NCBI RefSeq assembly: GCF_021341665.1
Contig: NZ_JAJTTH010000001.1
Coordinates: 434,001-498,000, forward strand
Direction: 5' to 3'
From: Pseudomonas sp. Au-Pse12
Lineage (GTDB): Bacteria > Pseudomonadota > Gammaproteobacteria > Pseudomonadales > Pseudomonadaceae
Length of the DNA: 64,000 nucleotides
Shown here: positions 63,356 through 64,000 of the stretch, piece by piece
How the letters are laid out: the number at the start of each line of letters is the position of its first letter
How positions within the stretch are numbered: position 1 is the stretch's first letter
Notes under the pieces: generated by a model
Database searches by the model: none
What the model saw: only the letters and a program-made list of their open reading frames with translations
Told to the model about the DNA's origin: nothing
Program-made: the position numbers and the translations under genes

Positions 63356-63987
63356 TTCTTCTCACTCTTGGAAATCTGCTGGTACCAGCGGTCATGGTGT
63401 GAGCGGGCCCAACTGCGCGATACGTAGCCGGTGACCATGCCACGGATCGAACCCTTGACCCAGAACGCCAGGTAGGCGTGACCGATGATCAGCAGCATCA
63501 GCGAGATCCCGGCCAGGGCATGGGTGAGCAGGGCGATGCGAATCAGGGGAATGCTGAAGTACTGGGCGAACCACGGCCGCCAGATCACCACGCCGCTGAG
63601 CAGCAACAGGCTGATCAGGCCCATGATTCCCCAGAACAGGATCTTCTGCCCGGCGTTGTACTTGCCAATTTGCAGCGGTTGGCGGTGGTCCCCCGAGAGC
63701 ACCGTCTTGAGGTTGCGAAACCAGATCGCGTCCTGGCGTTCCGGCAGGTTGTACTTCACAAAACGCACGAACAGGAACATCAGTAGCAGGAACACCACCG
63801 TTCCCAGAAACGGGTGCAGGATGCGCGCCAGCTGCGGCGTGCCGAACACGCCGTTGAGCCAGTTCAGCGACGGGAAGAACCACGACAGCCCGGACAACGC
63901 CACCATGAAGAAGCAGATGACCATGAACCAGTGGCTGGCGCGTTCGATAAAGCGGGTCCGCAGGATCAGCTTGTCCTTGTTCATCAT
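63352..63987 (-). CDS. fdnI: Formate dehydrogenase cytochrome b556 gamma subunit
   Basis: 211 residues, four transmembrane spans with the heme-ligating histidines in RASHWFMVICFF, ILHPFLGTVVFLL, ALLTHALAGIS and IIGHAYLAF. It anchors FdnGH to the membrane and passes electrons from formate to quinone. ATG at 63985-63987 after AAGGAGAACCC; a TGA in another frame at 63984-63986 may be the stop of the beta-subunit gene entering from the right, giving an ATGA overlap. Only 13 bases remain, so that gene is not called. Confidence 0.93.
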   Translation of the reverse strand: MMNKDKLILRTRFIERASHWFMVICFFMVALSGLSWFFPSLNWLNGVFGTPQLARILHPFLGTVVFLLLMFLFVRFVKYNLPERQDAIWFRNLKTVLSGDHRQPLQIGKYNAGQKILFWGIMGLISLLLLSGVVIWRPWFAQYFSIPLIRIALLTHALAGISLMLLIIGHAYLAFWVKGSIRGMVTGYVSRSWARSHHDRWYQQISKSEKK

Positions 63988-64000
63988 GGGTTCTCCTTGA

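Noticed and set aside
63984..64000. C-terminus of a formate dehydrogenase beta subunit
   Set aside because: A stop in the right place is visible, but four codons are too few to identify a protein; noted only under fdnI.

Overview
The window looks like a chromosome segment of a fluorescent-group Pseudomonas. It is GC-rich with strongly G/C-ending codons, and it carries typical Pseudomonas genes: pepN, a mexEF-oprN efflux operon, the dimethyl-sulfone gene sfnG, the formate-dehydrogenase genes fdnI and fdhE, and Fur-type boxes. The intergenic imperfect inverted repeats resemble Pseudomonas REP elements. The species cannot be fixed from this sequence alone. I saw no rRNA, tRNA, CRISPR array, transposase or phage gene, so apart from REP-like repeats it reads as continuous chromosome.

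Layout. 1-7.8 kb: the 3' part of pepN, a SulP anion transporter, and a YCF48-like periplasmic protein with an MMPL/RND-type exporter. 8-10.7 kb: a small conserved protein, an exported beta-propeller lactonase, and four very small, mostly exported proteins. 10.7-17.2 kb: a two-gene RND efflux pump (adaptor and permease, no outer-membrane channel) divergent from an OmpR-family two-component system. 17.4-19.8 kb: a dienoyl-CoA isomerase-like crotonase, nudC, and a TSUP permease. 20-22.6 kb: an FMNH2-dependent monooxygenase-like flavoprotein divergent from sfnG, with sigma-54 type promoter matches facing both ways around a palindrome. 22.7-26.7 kb: a TetR/DUF1348 pair, pssA, and an MFS exporter. 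26.9-31.2 kb: a Fur-box-headed iron operon (efeU, efeO, efeB and a second M75 protein). 31.6-32.9 kb: a lone glycosyltransferase.

33-43.3 kb is the most distinctive block. It contains an orphan receiver, then a CHASE3/GAF hybrid kinase with three receivers, a CheR methyltransferase, a receiver-less CheB methylesterase, a receiver-kinase and a single receiver. It meets head-to-head a two-gene operon of a double-domain KaiC-like ATPase and a hybrid kinase. No chemoreceptor, CheA, CheW, KaiA or KaiB is present. The whole block reads as an intracellular phosphorelay with protein-methylation and KaiC-type ATPase arms.

43.5-51.7 kb: a TPR/HEAT-repeat membrane protein, a bestrophin-like channel, and mexE-mexF-oprN with a strong terminator and a possible MexT-type operator, but no mexT nearby. 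52-62.4 kb: a TetR regulator divergent from a tightly overlapping series of two ABC-exporter-fold half-transporters, two FecCD permeases, an ATPase and a lipoprotein binding protein, followed by a Fur-boxed TonB-dependent receptor. This looks like a complete ferric-siderophore uptake route without a biosynthetic enzyme. 62.4-64 kb: fdhE and fdnI, the 3' end of a formate dehydrogenase operon that enters from the right edge.

Many long open frames on the strand opposite real genes are by-products of high GC and were left out. Start codons were chosen by ribosome-binding site, overlap with the neighbouring gene and family length, and often lie inside the longest open frame.
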